From Clostridium thermopalmarium DSM 5974 (lineage in GTDB: Bacteria > Bacillota > Clostridia > Clostridiales > Clostridiaceae), in assembly GCF_002995795.1 (NCBI RefSeq), contig NZ_PVXN01000065.1, positions 62,001-126,000 of the forward strand: 64,000 nucleotides of DNA, written 5' to 3'. A program made the translations under genes and the position numbers. A model generated the notes under the pieces. It was given only the letters and a program-made list of their open reading frames with translations. It made no database searches and was not told the DNA's origin. Shown piece after piece: positions 27,220 to 36,256 of the stretch. How positions within the stretch are numbered: the first letter of the stretch is position 1; every line of letters starts with the position of its first letter.

Positions 27220-28950
27220 TTATTTAGGCTGCTTTCTCTTATAAATTATTATGCCTGCAATTCCGATTACAACTATAATCCCCAAATAAATAAGATTATT
27301 TGTTTTATTTTCAGAAAGTGCAGTATATTTCTTTAAATCTTCTCCATTTTTACCACTATAATAATTGTATTTTCCATTTTCCTTAAATTCTCTTAGTGAT
27401 ATTAAAGCTCTTAATGCTTGTTCTGAAGAAATATAATTCGATTCCTTATCTTCTAAGGCATGCTTAAACCCACCAATATCATTTTTAAAAGAAATTAAAG
27501 CTTGAGATAAATTTCCCTCATTCTTAAAAAACTTCTCCTCTTCTGGGCTTACTCCTAAAGAAGTTAGTGCAATGATTGAAGCTGAGACTGTTTCACTAGA
27601 TATACCGTACATACTAGGAATATATCCTTTTTCATCTTGAAAATATGATAATGTGTTTACAACCTTATCCAAAACTTCTCTTATGTTATTATCTTCTTCA
27701 TAGTACTTACTTAAAGCTGAAACAGCCATAGCAGTTATATCTGAATCTATGTCACTTCCAGAATAACTCCATCCTACTAATTCTTTGTTTTTCACACTTT
27801 TTGTTATCTTTTTATCTAGTAAATATTTTATATAACTATCTTCTATTTTATCGTACCCTTCAATATTACAATAATTTAAAGTGATGAGTCCAAAAATCAC
27901 ATCATTTATTAAAAACTTATCTATATCTCTAGAGAACAACTCCTTAACTAAGTCCACTCCTCCAAAATCATAAGGGCTGTATCCTGCATTGACTAAAGTC
28001 ATTATAAGCTTTTCCATATCAATGTTATTTATATTACCAGTACCATTTTTCTTTACTTCTTCATAAGTTTTTGATATATAATCATTTCTGCTTTCTATAA
28101 ATTTATTATTAGGTTGTACATTTAATTTCATCATGCTTATCTCTGCCCAAAGTTCATAATTTGAGCTTTGCTTAATATAACTTATAGCATCACTTATTTC
28201 TTTATCCAAATCAATTGTTTTTAAATCAGTATTATCTTTTTTGATAGAATTTCCTATATTAAAAGTTATAACATCATTTACAACCTTTGGAACCCTATTT
28301 TTATCAAAGTCCATTAGTTCAAGAGTATGTTCGCCTTCTTTTAGACCTTCTTTTATTAAAATAACATTTTCATTAACCTCAACTTCTTTTTCATCTATCT
28401 TAGCTTTAACATTCTTTATAGGCTGAACTACCTCTTTTTTAGTCTGAAAATCAGTATATGTATTGTTCAATGTTATTTTTAGTTCTTCATTTGGAACATT
28501 AGTTGAATATTCTATCTTATTTGCAGTTAATGTTCCCATATCTCCATAGAAAACTATAAGCTTGTCCCCATCTTTAAGAACAAATTTATCTATAGACACA
28601 GTTATATTCTCATAATTTCCATTTCTATTTACAGCATAAAGCCATCCATCATATCCACCAAAAGTTTTGGCCTTAACATTACCTATAGACTCTATATATT
28701 TTCCATACTGTTCATCCTTAGTTTGAATGTCTATGTTATTCTTATCTAAAACATCTTTTAATGCTTCATATCCATTATATTTACTGCTTTTACCTTTAAC
28801 TATTATTCTATCATTGCTAACTACAGATATTTCCACTCCTTTCTTTGTATCAGCTTTTGCCTCTTTTCCTAGCATAAAAAATATTTGTACCACTAAAAAT
28901 AATAATGCTAAGCTGCTACTTAGAATCCTTTTTAATCCTATCTTCTTCAT
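27220..28950 (-). CDS. Secreted, membrane-anchored DUF4430/alpha-toroid protein, putative cobalamin capture
   Basis: 576 residues. Signal peptide (1-33, ending KEAKA-DT), a DUF4430 domain (~40-130, with GYDGWLYAVNRNGNYE), a linker/Ig-like part, then ~260 residues with helical repeats (YSPYDFGG..., ALISLREF...; VSASIIALTSLGVSPEE; SYFQDEKGYIPS) resembling the prenyltransferase/terpenoid alpha6-alpha6 toroid of transcobalamin-like proteins. A C-terminal membrane helix (LIYLGIIVVIGIAGIIIY) is followed by a basic tail. In human intrinsic factor an alpha6-toroid plus a DUF4430-like beta domain bind B12 together, so here the same pair likely binds cobalamin at the cell surface and hands it to the S component. 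AAAGGAG precedes the ATG. Confidence 0.85.
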   Translation of the reverse strand: MKKIGLKRILSSSLALLFLVVQIFFMLGKEAKADTKKGVEISVVSNDRIIVKGKSSKYNGYEALKDVLDKNNIDIQTKDEQYGKYIESIGNVKAKTFGGYDGWLYAVNRNGNYENITVSIDKFVLKDGDKLIVFYGDMGTLTANKIEYSTNVPNEELKITLNNTYTDFQTKKEVVQPIKNVKAKIDEKEVEVNENVILIKEGLKEGEHTLELMDFDKNRVPKVVNDVITFNIGNSIKKDNTDLKTIDLDKEISDAISYIKQSSNYELWAEISMMKLNVQPNNKFIESRNDYISKTYEEVKKNGTGNINNIDMEKLIMTLVNAGYSPYDFGGVDLVKELFSRDIDKFLINDVIFGLITLNYCNIEGYDKIEDSYIKYLLDKKITKSVKNKELVGWSYSGSDIDSDITAMAVSALSKYYEEDNNIREVLDKVVNTLSYFQDEKGYIPSMYGISSETVSASIIALTSLGVSPEEEKFFKNEGNLSQALISFKNDIGGFKHALEDKESNYISSEQALRALISLREFKENGKYNYYSGKNGEDLKKYTALSENKTNNLIYLGIIVVIGIAGIIIYKRKQPK

Positions 28951-28974
28951 GGCTTTACTCCTTTCTGCTTACAA

Positions 28975-29661
28975 TTAATTTATATAAGTAAATCTTAATC
29001 TTTTTTTAAATCTCACTAGTATTTTGTAAAATTTATCATAAAATAATATGACGAATATAAAATTTCCTCCTGCATGCATAATATCTATAGGAAAGGAGGT
29101 TAGATTTGTACTTAATATAGTTTCAAAATTGATAACCTTAAGGCCAGATAATATAACCCATAGATTGGTTATCCATCCAAATAAAATACCATAAAAGAAA
29201 CATATAATTCCAAACACTTCACTGGATAATCTTTTATTATTTATTCCTAAAATTCCTGAAATAGCTCCTATAATTCCCCAAGCAAACATCTGCCAAGGTG
29301 TCCAAGGTCCTTGCCCTAAGAATATGTTGGATATAAATGCAGCTGTACTTCCTATTAAAAATCCCTCATAGCTTCCAAAAACCAGTCCTGAAAGAGCCAC
29401 TAAAAATGTAGTAGGCTGTACACTTGGAATAATATAAAACGGAACTCTGCATACTGCACTGAAAGCACTTAAAGTTGCAACCAGAGCTATTTCCTTAGTC
29501 CCCATAGAACTTTTTTCAAAATAAAAATAACTTAAAAATAAAATCAATAATACGGATAAAGTTATTATAGCTCCTATATTTTCATTGTTTCCATATTTAT
29601 ATGCCATAATCATTAAGGCTCCTAATATACAAACTGTTAACATCAAAATTAATCTTTTCAT
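28975..29661 (-). CDS. ECF transporter S component, putative cobalamin (CbrT-like)
   Basis: A 228-residue protein with about six or seven membrane helices. It has the ECF S-component layout: KEIALVATLSAFSAVCRVPFYIIPSVQPTTFL, then GFLIGSTAAFISNIFLGQGPWTPWQMFAWGIIGAISG, which is typical of the CbrT-type family. The neighbouring T and ATPase genes and the cobalamin riboswitch make vitamin B12 the most likely substrate, with cobinamide or another corrinoid as alternatives. It starts 1 base after the ATPase gene ends and is followed by the DUF4430 protein. A GGAG site precedes the ATG. Confidence 0.9.
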   Translation of the reverse strand: MKRLILMLTVCILGALMIMAYKYGNNENIGAIITLSVLLILFLSYFYFEKSSMGTKEIALVATLSAFSAVCRVPFYIIPSVQPTTFLVALSGLVFGSYEGFLIGSTAAFISNIFLGQGPWTPWQMFAWGIIGAISGILGINNKRLSSEVFGIICFFYGILFGWITNLWVILSGLKVINFETILSTNLTSFPIDIMHAGGNFIFVILFYDKFYKILVRFKKRLRFTYIN

Positions 29662-29662
29662 A

Positions 29663-31282
29663 TTATATCTCCGTAAAATTCATAATATCTTTTAATGTAA
29701 ATATATTATTATTTTTATCTCTAATTAATTTGTTTATAGTAGTTGTATAATATATTCCTTCACTTAACACTTCCTCTTTAGAGCCCTGTGCAACTATTTC
29801 TCCATTAAACATAAGCAAAAAACTGCTGCCATATTCCGCTGCAAACTCTATATCATGAGTAACCATAAGTATGGTTGTACCTCCTTCATTGAGTTTTCTT
29901 AAAGCTTTTCCTAAACTTCCTTTTATTTTATTGTCGATTCCTCTAGTTGGTTCATCCAAAAGAAGTATTTTAGGTTTTAAAACCAGAATAGATGCTATAG
30001 CTAGTCTTTGCCTTTCCCCTCCGCTAATGTCTCTTGGATTTTTATCCTTTATTTTATATAAATCAAGAGTTCTTAATGTTTCTTCTATAATCCCTTCATC
30101 TATTATTCTATAATTATCCAAGGTAAATTTAACTTCCTCATAAACAGTATCCTTAGATATATAATCATTAGGGTTTTGAGAAACATATCCCACCGTTTTA
30201 GCTAAGTCCTTCAACGCCTGTTTTTTTACTTCTTTTTTATCAATTTCTATGCTTCCTTTATATTTTATAAGCCCCATAATACTTTTAAGAAATGTACTCT
30301 TCCCAGCTCCATTAGGCCCTAAAATACTTATAAAATCTCCATCTCTTACGCTCAAATTTATTCCCCTTAGTGCTTCTTCCTTTTCATAGCTATAATACAG
30401 TTTTTTAATATTTATCTTTATAACTTCATTTAAATTATGTTCTTTTGAAACTTTTCTTTCATATTTAAAGCTTTTAAGTCTTTTTCTGGCTTCTTTAAGA
30501 TTTTGAGGAACTTCACTTATGTTCAAACTTTTGCACAGCTTTAAGTAGCTTGGGAGAAAGCTAGTTATATATTCATTTTTCTCTCTATACATATCCATTT
30601 TGTTTCCATAAAAAACTTTCCTGCCTTGCTTCATTATAAATATCTTATCTGCAGCATTAAACCACTTTTCCACCCTCTGCTCAATAACTATTATAGTAAC
30701 TCCCATCTCCTCATTTATTTTCTTTACAAGAGAAACTATTTCTTCAGAAGAAGTTGGATCTAGCTGAGATGTAGGTTCATCTAAAATGATGCATTTAGGA
30801 AGATAGGAGATTGCAGAAGCTACAGCCACTTTCTGTTTCTGCCCTCCTGATAGGGTATCTATATTTCTATTGGCTAAACTTAATATATTTGAAAACTGCA
30901 TAGCTTCAAATACTCTTCTTTTTATCTTCTTTTCCTCTACTCCTGTATTTTCAAGACCAAAAGCTACCTCTCTATGAACTTTATTCATCAAAAGCTGTCT
31001 TTCTGGATCTTGAAAAACCATGGTTATTTCCCTGCTTCTTTCATTATATTCCATATCATTTAAAGGCTTTCCACCTATGATTATGCTTCCAGATATGTTT
31101 CCTCCATAAAAATTAGGTATCGCCCCAGAAATGCACTTTCCTAAAGTGGATTTTCCAGAACCTGATTCACCGAGAACAAGCACTATATCTCCACTTTCTA
31201 CAGAAATATTTATATTGTCTAAAGCCTTTTCTTTTGTATCGGGATAATAATAATTTAAATCTTTTATTTCAATATACTTCAT
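29663..31282 (-). CDS. ECF transporter double ATPase subunit
   Basis: 539 residues; two ABC ATPase domains fused. Domain 1 has Walker A GESGSGKST, signature LSGGQKQKV and Walker B ILDEPTSQLD; domain 2 (about 285-530) has Walker A GPNGAGKST, signature SGGERQRLA and Walker B LLLDEPTRGID. This is the fused form of EcfA1/EcfA2 that drives the T/S complex. The genes for T and S flank it, with 1-base gaps, so the three are tightly coupled. AAAGGAGG precedes the ATG. Confidence 0.95.
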   Translation of the reverse strand: MKYIEIKDLNYYYPDTKEKALDNINISVESGDIVLVLGESGSGKSTLGKCISGAIPNFYGGNISGSIIIGGKPLNDMEYNERSREITMVFQDPERQLLMNKVHREVAFGLENTGVEEKKIKRRVFEAMQFSNILSLANRNIDTLSGGQKQKVAVASAISYLPKCIILDEPTSQLDPTSSEEIVSLVKKINEEMGVTIIVIEQRVEKWFNAADKIFIMKQGRKVFYGNKMDMYREKNEYITSFLPSYLKLCKSLNISEVPQNLKEARKRLKSFKYERKVSKEHNLNEVIKINIKKLYYSYEKEEALRGINLSVRDGDFISILGPNGAGKSTFLKSIMGLIKYKGSIEIDKKEVKKQALKDLAKTVGYVSQNPNDYISKDTVYEEVKFTLDNYRIIDEGIIEETLRTLDLYKIKDKNPRDISGGERQRLAIASILVLKPKILLLDEPTRGIDNKIKGSLGKALRKLNEGGTTILMVTHDIEFAAEYGSSFLLMFNGEIVAQGSKEEVLSEGIYYTTTINKLIRDKNNNIFTLKDIMNFTEI

Positions 31283-31283
31283 A

Positions 31284-32117
31284 TCATTCCTCCTTTCTAA
31301 AATTCAACACATATGTACATACACCTAGAAGTATTATCAAAATAAATATAAGTATGCTTCCTAATAAAAAGTCACCTTCTTCTTTAGTAAATATTTTATA
31401 TATAATAAATGCTGCAAAAATAATAATTCCCTTTATAATCAATATGTAATCCGATTTTTGTAATGGTTGTTTATCATAAATACTTCTTTCGCCGCTTAAA
31501 AAACCTCTTATATATGCTGCTTCTCCTATATCAAATGCCCCCTCTAATGAACTTTCTAGCAGCACAGAAATAACTGGAACATACCCCTTTACTTTGTCTA
31601 TTAATCTATTTCCCTCAAAATCAACTCCTCTTATGCTGTATATCTCTTTTAAAGAATATATTCTTCTCTTCATGGCAGGAAAAAACTTTAATGCTATTAG
31701 CATAGTAAGAGTTGTTTTAGGAAGCTTTTTAGAAAAGTATGATAAAGCCCTATCAGAATCTATCATAATTTCAAGGTTTATGAATATATGAATTACCAAA
31801 AGCAATCTAAAAGAAAATATAAAAGAATAGGACATAGCCTCCAGAGTAAAATTCTTATTTAATATAGTAAAAATTATGGTGCTTCCTTCACTTACAAAAA
31901 CAGAATTTATTATAACCCCTACAATAAAAAAAGGTATAAAATATATAAAGCCTTTTTTAAATTTATTCATATTTTTACTGCTCTTAAATATGATTATATT
32001 AAATATAAAAACCCCAAACAGTATAATAGGACTGCTGGTGCTTAATATAATTAAGATTAAAATCAGATTTAATATAATAGAGGTCATTGTATGCATTTTA
32101 TTATAACTATTTTCCAT
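31284..32117 (-). CDS. ecfT: ECF transporter T component (EcfT)
   Basis: 277 residues; about five or six membrane helices, with the EcfT coupling regions. The hydrophobic N-terminal half is followed by a cytoplasmic segment containing ARR/ARG-like motifs (LESSLEGAFDIGEAAYIRGFLSG carries the typical AxxxRG signature). It is the first gene after the cobalamin riboswitch, 1 base before the ATPase. Its GGAGGAAAT site lies within 10 bases of the riboswitch terminator. It acts as the membrane scaffold linking ATP hydrolysis to the S component. Confidence 0.92.
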   Translation of the reverse strand: MENSYNKMHTMTSIILNLILILIILSTSSPIILFGVFIFNIIIFKSSKNMNKFKKGFIYFIPFFIVGVIINSVFVSEGSTIIFTILNKNFTLEAMSYSFIFSFRLLLVIHIFINLEIMIDSDRALSYFSKKLPKTTLTMLIALKFFPAMKRRIYSLKEIYSIRGVDFEGNRLIDKVKGYVPVISVLLESSLEGAFDIGEAAYIRGFLSGERSIYDKQPLQKSDYILIIKGIIIFAAFIIYKIFTKEEGDFLLGSILIFILIILLGVCTYVLNFRKEE

Positions 32118-32130
32118 ATTTCCTCCAAAA

Positions 32131-32158
32131 TAAAAAACCGAACTTAGAAAGTTCGGTT
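32131..32158 (-). terminator. Expression-platform terminator of the cobalamin riboswitch
   Basis: Arms 32149-32158 and 32137-32146 form a 10-bp stem (AACCGAACTT) with a two-base loop, followed by a run of Ts, on the minus strand. It ends a few bases before the GGAGG of ecfT. Its position between the aptamer and the first gene makes it the likely off-switch when cobalamin is bound. Confidence 0.85.
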
Positions 32159-32219
32159 AAGATGCAAAAAAGCTCAAAACCTTCACCTTCCCTCCGAAGA
32201 TAAATGGCTAAAACTACGA

Positions 32220-32373
32220 TTATATAAGATATCCTGACTTGTGCTTCATCCTCTTAGTACCCTTCCCTAGAAAAACAACATAGTTCTGCTTTTCTAAGTG
32301 GTTATGTACTATTTGTCCGCACTTACAGTAGCGGGGGCTGTTATGGATTTACACCATATTCCCTTATATAATC
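32220..32373 (-). ncRNA. Cobalamin riboswitch
   Basis: Minus-strand leader, ~150 bases, before ecfT. P1 is closed by ATTATATAA arms at its two ends (about 32373-32365 with 32228-32220). The aptamer shows the conserved GGTGTAAATCCATAACAG..CCCGCTACTGTAAG core (consensus GGTGAAAATCC...CCCGCCACTG) and the B12-box-like GAAGCACAAGTCAGGATATC end (consensus AAGCCAGGAGACC, partially matched). A terminator follows at 32131-32158. It represses the downstream operon when adenosylcobalamin or another corrinoid binds. This explains the otherwise gene-free stretch 32118-32443. Confidence 0.92.
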
Positions 32374-32397
32374 TGCTATTCAATTTGAATTACATTA

Positions 32398-32426
32398 ATA
32401 TTATCATTTATCTATTTACTTTGCAA
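32398..32426 (-). promoter_or_regulatory. Predicted sigmaA promoter of the cobalamin-riboswitch operon
   Basis: On the minus strand TTGCAA (32426-32421), a 17-base spacer and TAATAT (32403-32398) lie just upstream of the riboswitch. The predicted start near 32391 leaves the whole aptamer in the transcript. Confidence 0.6.
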
Positions 32427-32443
32427 TAACCACCATATGGTTA

Positions 32444-32629
32444 TTATTTTCCATCAGAAAGCAGCTTTCCTCCAAGTCCTATATTATCCATTTCATTTTC
32501 TCTTATTATTGTTACAAAAGCATGTTCTGGTATCCCTAGAATTTCACTAGCACTTTTAGAAAAAGCCTCAACTAATTTAGCTTTCTTTTCTCTGTCCATT
32601 TTTGGTCCATCCAAAGTTATAACTGGCAT
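32444..32629 (-). CDS. 4-oxalocrotonate tautomerase family protein
   Basis: 61 residues beginning MPVITLDGPKMDREKKAKL, so Met removal exposes the catalytic Pro1 of the tautomerase superfamily. ATG 32629 is chosen for that reason and because AAGGAGG lies 9 bases before it; a TTG at 32635 would bury the proline. Family members (4-OT, YwhB-like) isomerise enol and keto acids; the substrate here is unknown. It lies 20 bases after the LUD-domain gene and is probably co-transcribed with it. Confidence 0.92.
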   Translation of the reverse strand: MPVITLDGPKMDREKKAKLVEAFSKSASEILGIPEHAFVTIIRENEMDNIGLGGKLLSDGK

Positions 32630-32649
32630 AATCAAATACCTCCTTAAAA

Positions 32650-33291
32650 TTAATATCCTAAATTTTCTCCAACCACTACAACAGTTATATCAGTAATGGA
32701 AGGTTTTCTCTTCATAACAGAGTAAACTCTGCATATTCTTTTTTCACTTCTGCAGTCCATACAAGTTCCTATCTCAGTGCAAGGTGTTCCTACATTTAAT
32801 CTTTTTGTATTCTTTGGTGCAGCTTCTAGTTTTATTCTCTCAAAGGCTGCATTCTCATCTGTACAGATTTTGTTTACTCCAACAACCACTATAACCTTTT
32901 TAGGTCCAAAAGTCATAGCTGCTACTCTGTTTCCAACGCCATCTACATTTACTAATTTTCCATCTAATGTAACTGCATTGCTGCTGCATAAAAATAAATC
33001 ACTTGTAAGCTGTAATCTTCTTATTTCCATCTTTTCATCTGGTGACAAATCCGGAGCTCCATGATCAAGTATCTCTGCTCCAATCTTTCTCATTTCATTT
33101 TGTACTCCTAAAGACTTTATAGTTTCTGAACCACCAAATCCTACTTTATCTCCACTCTTTACATATCCTAGAATATATTTTGCAGCTTCTTTAGAACTTT
33201 CAAAATACACCGCATCAAAATAATTCTTTTTAAGAGCTTCTACTACTCTCTTTCCTAAAGTTTCATTATGCCACTTGCTTACATTTTCCAT
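32650..33291 (-). CDS. LUD-domain protein (lactate-utilisation LutC/DUF162-like)
   Basis: About 213 residues. The LUD (LutC/YkgG) domain is shown by KVGFGGSETIKSLGV, SSNAVTLDGKLVNVDGVGNRVAAMTFGPKKVIVV and the C-terminal Cys group GTPCTEIGTCMDCRSEKRICR. In LutABC-type systems this family works with Fe-S proteins in lactate oxidation, but no LutA/B neighbours are seen here and many clostridial copies stand alone, so the role is open. ATG 33291 sits 8 bases after AAAGGGG; the longer start at 33327 lacks a ribosome-binding site. Confidence 0.9.
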   Translation of the reverse strand: MENVSKWHNETLGKRVVEALKKNYFDAVYFESSKEAAKYILGYVKSGDKVGFGGSETIKSLGVQNEMRKIGAEILDHGAPDLSPDEKMEIRRLQLTSDLFLCSSNAVTLDGKLVNVDGVGNRVAAMTFGPKKVIVVVGVNKICTDENAAFERIKLEAAPKNTKRLNVGTPCTEIGTCMDCRSEKRICRVYSVMKRKPSITDITVVVVGENLGY

Positions 33292-33428
33292 ACTATCAAC
33301 CCCTTTAAACTTCATTACACTTATCATTATAAAATAATATTAGACTTTATGCATAGTTTTATCAAGTAAGTATATATAAAATTTCTTTGCGGTATACTAA
33401 TGATGAAATTTAATTAAGAGGTGTTACT

Positions 33429-33782
33429 ATGTATGTTACTAGCATATCCTTATCATATATATTTCTAGGAATGTTTCTACTAGCCTCAGCACTTTTTCTA
33501 TATTTCAAATCTTTAGTTATAAAAACCCTAAAAAAAAGTCCTTCTAGAGAGGAAATAATAGAAAATATGCGTAATGTAAAAGAATGTAGACACAGAAATT
33601 CTAACATAGCTAACTTATATGGCTTTTGGGGAATACTGTCCTTGATTATATTTATATATTTTAAATTTTTCTATAGTTTTGGATTAATAAGAATGAATTA
33701 TGTAATTATATACTTAATTATAGAAATTATATCTATAGTATTTTATGAGATAAAAGTGAGAAATCTTCATAAAGAAAAATAA
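33429..33782 (+). CDS. Small membrane protein of unknown function
   Basis: A 117-residue protein with an N-terminal membrane helix (IFLGMFLLASALFLYFKSL), a charged soluble loop with KECRHRN, and two C-terminal helices (FWGILSLIIFIYFKFF and YVIIYLIIEIISIVFYEI). Family not recognised. AGAGGTG lies 5 bases before the ATG, and a strong terminator lies just after the stop. It stands alone between two minus-strand units, so it is probably monocistronic. Confidence 0.75.
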   Translation: MYVTSISLSYIFLGMFLLASALFLYFKSLVIKTLKKSPSREEIIENMRNVKECRHRNSNIANLYGFWGILSLIIFIYFKFFYSFGLIRMNYVIIYLIIEIISIVFYEIKVRNLHKEK

Positions 33783-33812
33783 TTGCACTAAAAATAGTGC
33801 AATTACTTTTTC
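33781..33812. terminator. Bidirectional terminator between the small membrane gene and the M20 hydrolase gene
   Basis: A perfect 10-bp stem (33781-33790 with 33795-33804, AATTGCACTA) has a four-base A loop and a T-run downstream (ACTTTTT) on the plus strand. The stop of the plus gene is 33780-33782, so the stem begins inside it. The minus-strand gene ends at 33827, so the same stem may serve it. Confidence 0.8.
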
Positions 33813-33826
33813 AACACTTTATAATT

Positions 33827-34987
33827 TTACTGTTCATTTAAGAAATCTACTGCATATTGAGCGTAAAGAGAAGAGCCTAATGGAAGTGCATCTTCATCAA
33901 CTGAATAATTAGGATGATGCTGAGGATAGCAAGCTCCTTTTTCAGCATTTCTAACACCTAAAAGTGCTATAACTCCTGGCACTCTATTCATAAACTCTCC
34001 GAAATCTTCTCCTCCAGATATTTTTTCTAAGTGTGTGGTTTCAATACCTACTTTTTTTGCAGCTCCAGAGGCGATTTTAGAGCACTTTACATCATTTATT
34101 ACTACAGGAGTTGCAAAATTGTACTCTAATTCTGCAGTTGCTCTATAGGCTTCGGCTGTGTTTTTTGCTACTCTCTCTAAAATCTTAGGAAAGTTTTCTC
34201 TTATTTCTGGATTAAAGCATCTTGTTGTCCCCTCTAATATTCCTTCACTTGCTATAACGTTAAATCTAGAACCAGCCTTAAGACTTCCAACACTAACAAC
34301 TGCATTCTCAAGAGGACTAATCTCTCTACTTACTATTGACTGTAAATTCATAACTATAGCAGATGAAGCAACTACTGCATCTATTCCTTGATGAGGTGCA
34401 GATCCATGTCCACCTTTACCTTTAACTTTTATAGTGAATAAATCTGCAGAAGCCATTCTTGGCCCTTCTTCTACACATACCTTTCCATATTCTATATCAC
34501 TCCAAACGTGTATGCCGAACACACCGTCCACACCTTCAAGTGCCCCTTCTTTAATCATTCTCTTAGCACCTTCGGCTACTTCTTCTGCTGGTTGAAACAT
34601 TAACTTAACTGTTCCATTTAATTTATCTTTGATGGCATTTAGTATTTTTGCTGCTCCTAAAAGCATAGCTATATGGCAGTCATGGCCACAAGCATGCATA
34701 TATCCCTTATTTTGAGATTTATATTCTACATTATTACATTCTTCAACAGATAATCCATCTATATCTGCTCTTAAAGCTACAGTTTTTCCTTCTTTTTTTC
34801 CTTTTATAGTAGCTAATACACCTGTGCCTGCAATAGGTACATAGGATATTCCCATATTATCTAATTCTCTTTTTATCTTCTCTGAAGTTTTAAATTCATA
34901 AAGACTTGGCTCAGGATAAGCATGAAACTCCCTTCTTAAATCTATTATATATTGTTTATACTTTTCTCCTAATTCTTTAATTACCAT
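33827..34987 (-). CDS. M20 family amidohydrolase, second copy in the window
   Basis: 386 residues; same M20D amidohydrolase layout as the enzyme at 18526-19704: MHACGHDCHIAMLLG (C100, H102), FQPAEEVAEGAKRM (E135/E136), GIHVWSDIEYG and the dimerisation insert GKGGHGSAPHQGIDAVV. It probably hydrolyses N-acyl amino acids or short amides. It overlaps the preceding hydrolase gene by 11 bases and is the last of a three-gene unit with a transporter, which suggests that this trio imports and breaks down one class of amide. GGGGGCG precedes the ATG. Confidence 0.92.
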   Translation of the reverse strand: MVIKELGEKYKQYIIDLRREFHAYPEPSLYEFKTSEKIKRELDNMGISYVPIAGTGVLATIKGKKEGKTVALRADIDGLSVEECNNVEYKSQNKGYMHACGHDCHIAMLLGAAKILNAIKDKLNGTVKLMFQPAEEVAEGAKRMIKEGALEGVDGVFGIHVWSDIEYGKVCVEEGPRMASADLFTIKVKGKGGHGSAPHQGIDAVVASSAIVMNLQSIVSREISPLENAVVSVGSLKAGSRFNVIASEGILEGTTRCFNPEIRENFPKILERVAKNTAEAYRATAELEYNFATPVVINDVKCSKIASGAAKKVGIETTHLEKISGGEDFGEFMNRVPGVIALLGVRNAEKGACYPQHHPNYSVDEDALPLGSSLYAQYAVDFLNEQ

Positions 34988-36227
34988 AACTAATTACGCC
35001 CCCTAATTTTAATACTTCCTTATATGCTACCTCAATTCCCTTTTGAAGATCTTTATAATCAGTCCATTCCTCTGGACAATGACTTCTTCCATCCTTGCTT
35101 TTTACAAAAATCAACCCTACCTTTGTTATTTCTGCCATAATCATAGCATCATGTCCTGCCCCACTTAACATAGGTTGGCTCGAAAAGCCTAATTCATTGC
35201 ATATATCATTAAAATCAGCTACTATATTCTCATCCATTTTTACTGGATTAACATAAATTTTTTCTTCTATTGTATATTTAACATTTTTCTCCTTGCAAAT
35301 TCCTTGTAATAAACTACATATTTCATCTTTAACCTTTTTTATGCAATCTTTATCTTTTGATCTTATATCCACGCTAAAGATAACCTCTCCAGGTACTATA
35401 TTTGAGGCTCCTGGCAAAACTTTTAATGTTCCTACTGTTGCTACGGTTCCTCCTCCAACTTTCTTTGCTATGCTGCTTATTTTACTTATAACATTAGAAG
35501 CTGCATCTAAAGCATCGCTCCTCATATTCATTGGAGTAGTGCCAGCATGATCAGGTCTTCCTTTTATTACTATTTCTATCTGATTTAAACCTACAATATA
35601 TTCAACTATACCTATATCTTTATCTTTCTTTTCTAAAATAGGTCCTTGTTCAATATGCAGCTCAATAAAAGCTTTAATATCTTCTGGTCTTCTTTTAGCA
35701 TCATAAATTTTTTCAGGATCTAATCCAAATTCTTTCATTGCTTCAGCAATTGAAATTCCTGACTCATCTTTTGAATTATACAATTCCTCTCTTGTAACCT
35801 TTCCAGCAGCTGCTCTGCTTGCAAACAAGCCTCTTCCAAATCTACCTCCTTCTTCTTCTATCATAGCTACAAATTCAATTGGATGTTTTAATTTAATATT
35901 ATTCTCTCTTATAACTCTAGCAATCTCTAGTCCCATGACCACACCAGCTGCACCATCAAATTTTCCTCCATTTTTTACAGAGTCAAAGTGAGAACCTACC
36001 ATTATTACAGGAGCAAACTTATCTTCCCCTTCTAATCTTCCTACCACTGTACCAACAGCATCTTCATATACTTTAAGCCCTGACTTTACCATTTCGCTTT
36101 TTATATATTCTCGAGCTCCTCTATCTTCTTTCGTAAAAGTTAGTCTAGTAATGCCCTTTCCAGGAGTTGAGTTGAATTTTGACAATTTTTCTATATATTC
36201 TTGTATTCTATCTACATTAGTAACCAT
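34977..36227 (-). CDS. Zn-dependent M20 hydrolase, N-carbamoyl-amino-acid/allantoate amidohydrolase type
   Basis: About 416 residues of the AllC/HyuC/AmaB group. Hallmarks: GSHFDSVKNGGKFDGAAGVV (metal ligands), EEEGGRFGRGLF, HIEQGPILEKK, GRPDHAGTTPMNMRSDA and SGAGHDAM near the C-terminus. The group cleaves N-carbamoyl amino acids, ureidoglycine or allantoate, releasing ammonia and CO2. The substrate is not fixed by sequence. ATG 36227 is preferred (10 bases from AGAGGGG); ATG 36236 is only one base from it. The gene overlaps the next M20 gene and follows the transporter by about 30 bases. Confidence 0.92.
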   Translation of the reverse strand: MVTNVDRIQEYIEKLSKFNSTPGKGITRLTFTKEDRGAREYIKSEMVKSGLKVYEDAVGTVVGRLEGEDKFAPVIMVGSHFDSVKNGGKFDGAAGVVMGLEIARVIRENNIKLKHPIEFVAMIEEEGGRFGRGLFASRAAAGKVTREELYNSKDESGISIAEAMKEFGLDPEKIYDAKRRPEDIKAFIELHIEQGPILEKKDKDIGIVEYIVGLNQIEIVIKGRPDHAGTTPMNMRSDALDAASNVISKISSIAKKVGGGTVATVGTLKVLPGASNIVPGEVIFSVDIRSKDKDCIKKVKDEICSLLQGICKEKNVKYTIEEKIYVNPVKMDENIVADFNDICNELGFSSQPMLSGAGHDAMIMAEITKVGLIFVKSKDGRSHCPEEWTDYKDLQKGIEVAYKEVLKLGGVISYGN

Positions 36228-36256
36228 ATACCCCATTCCCCTCTTTAATTAATGCT

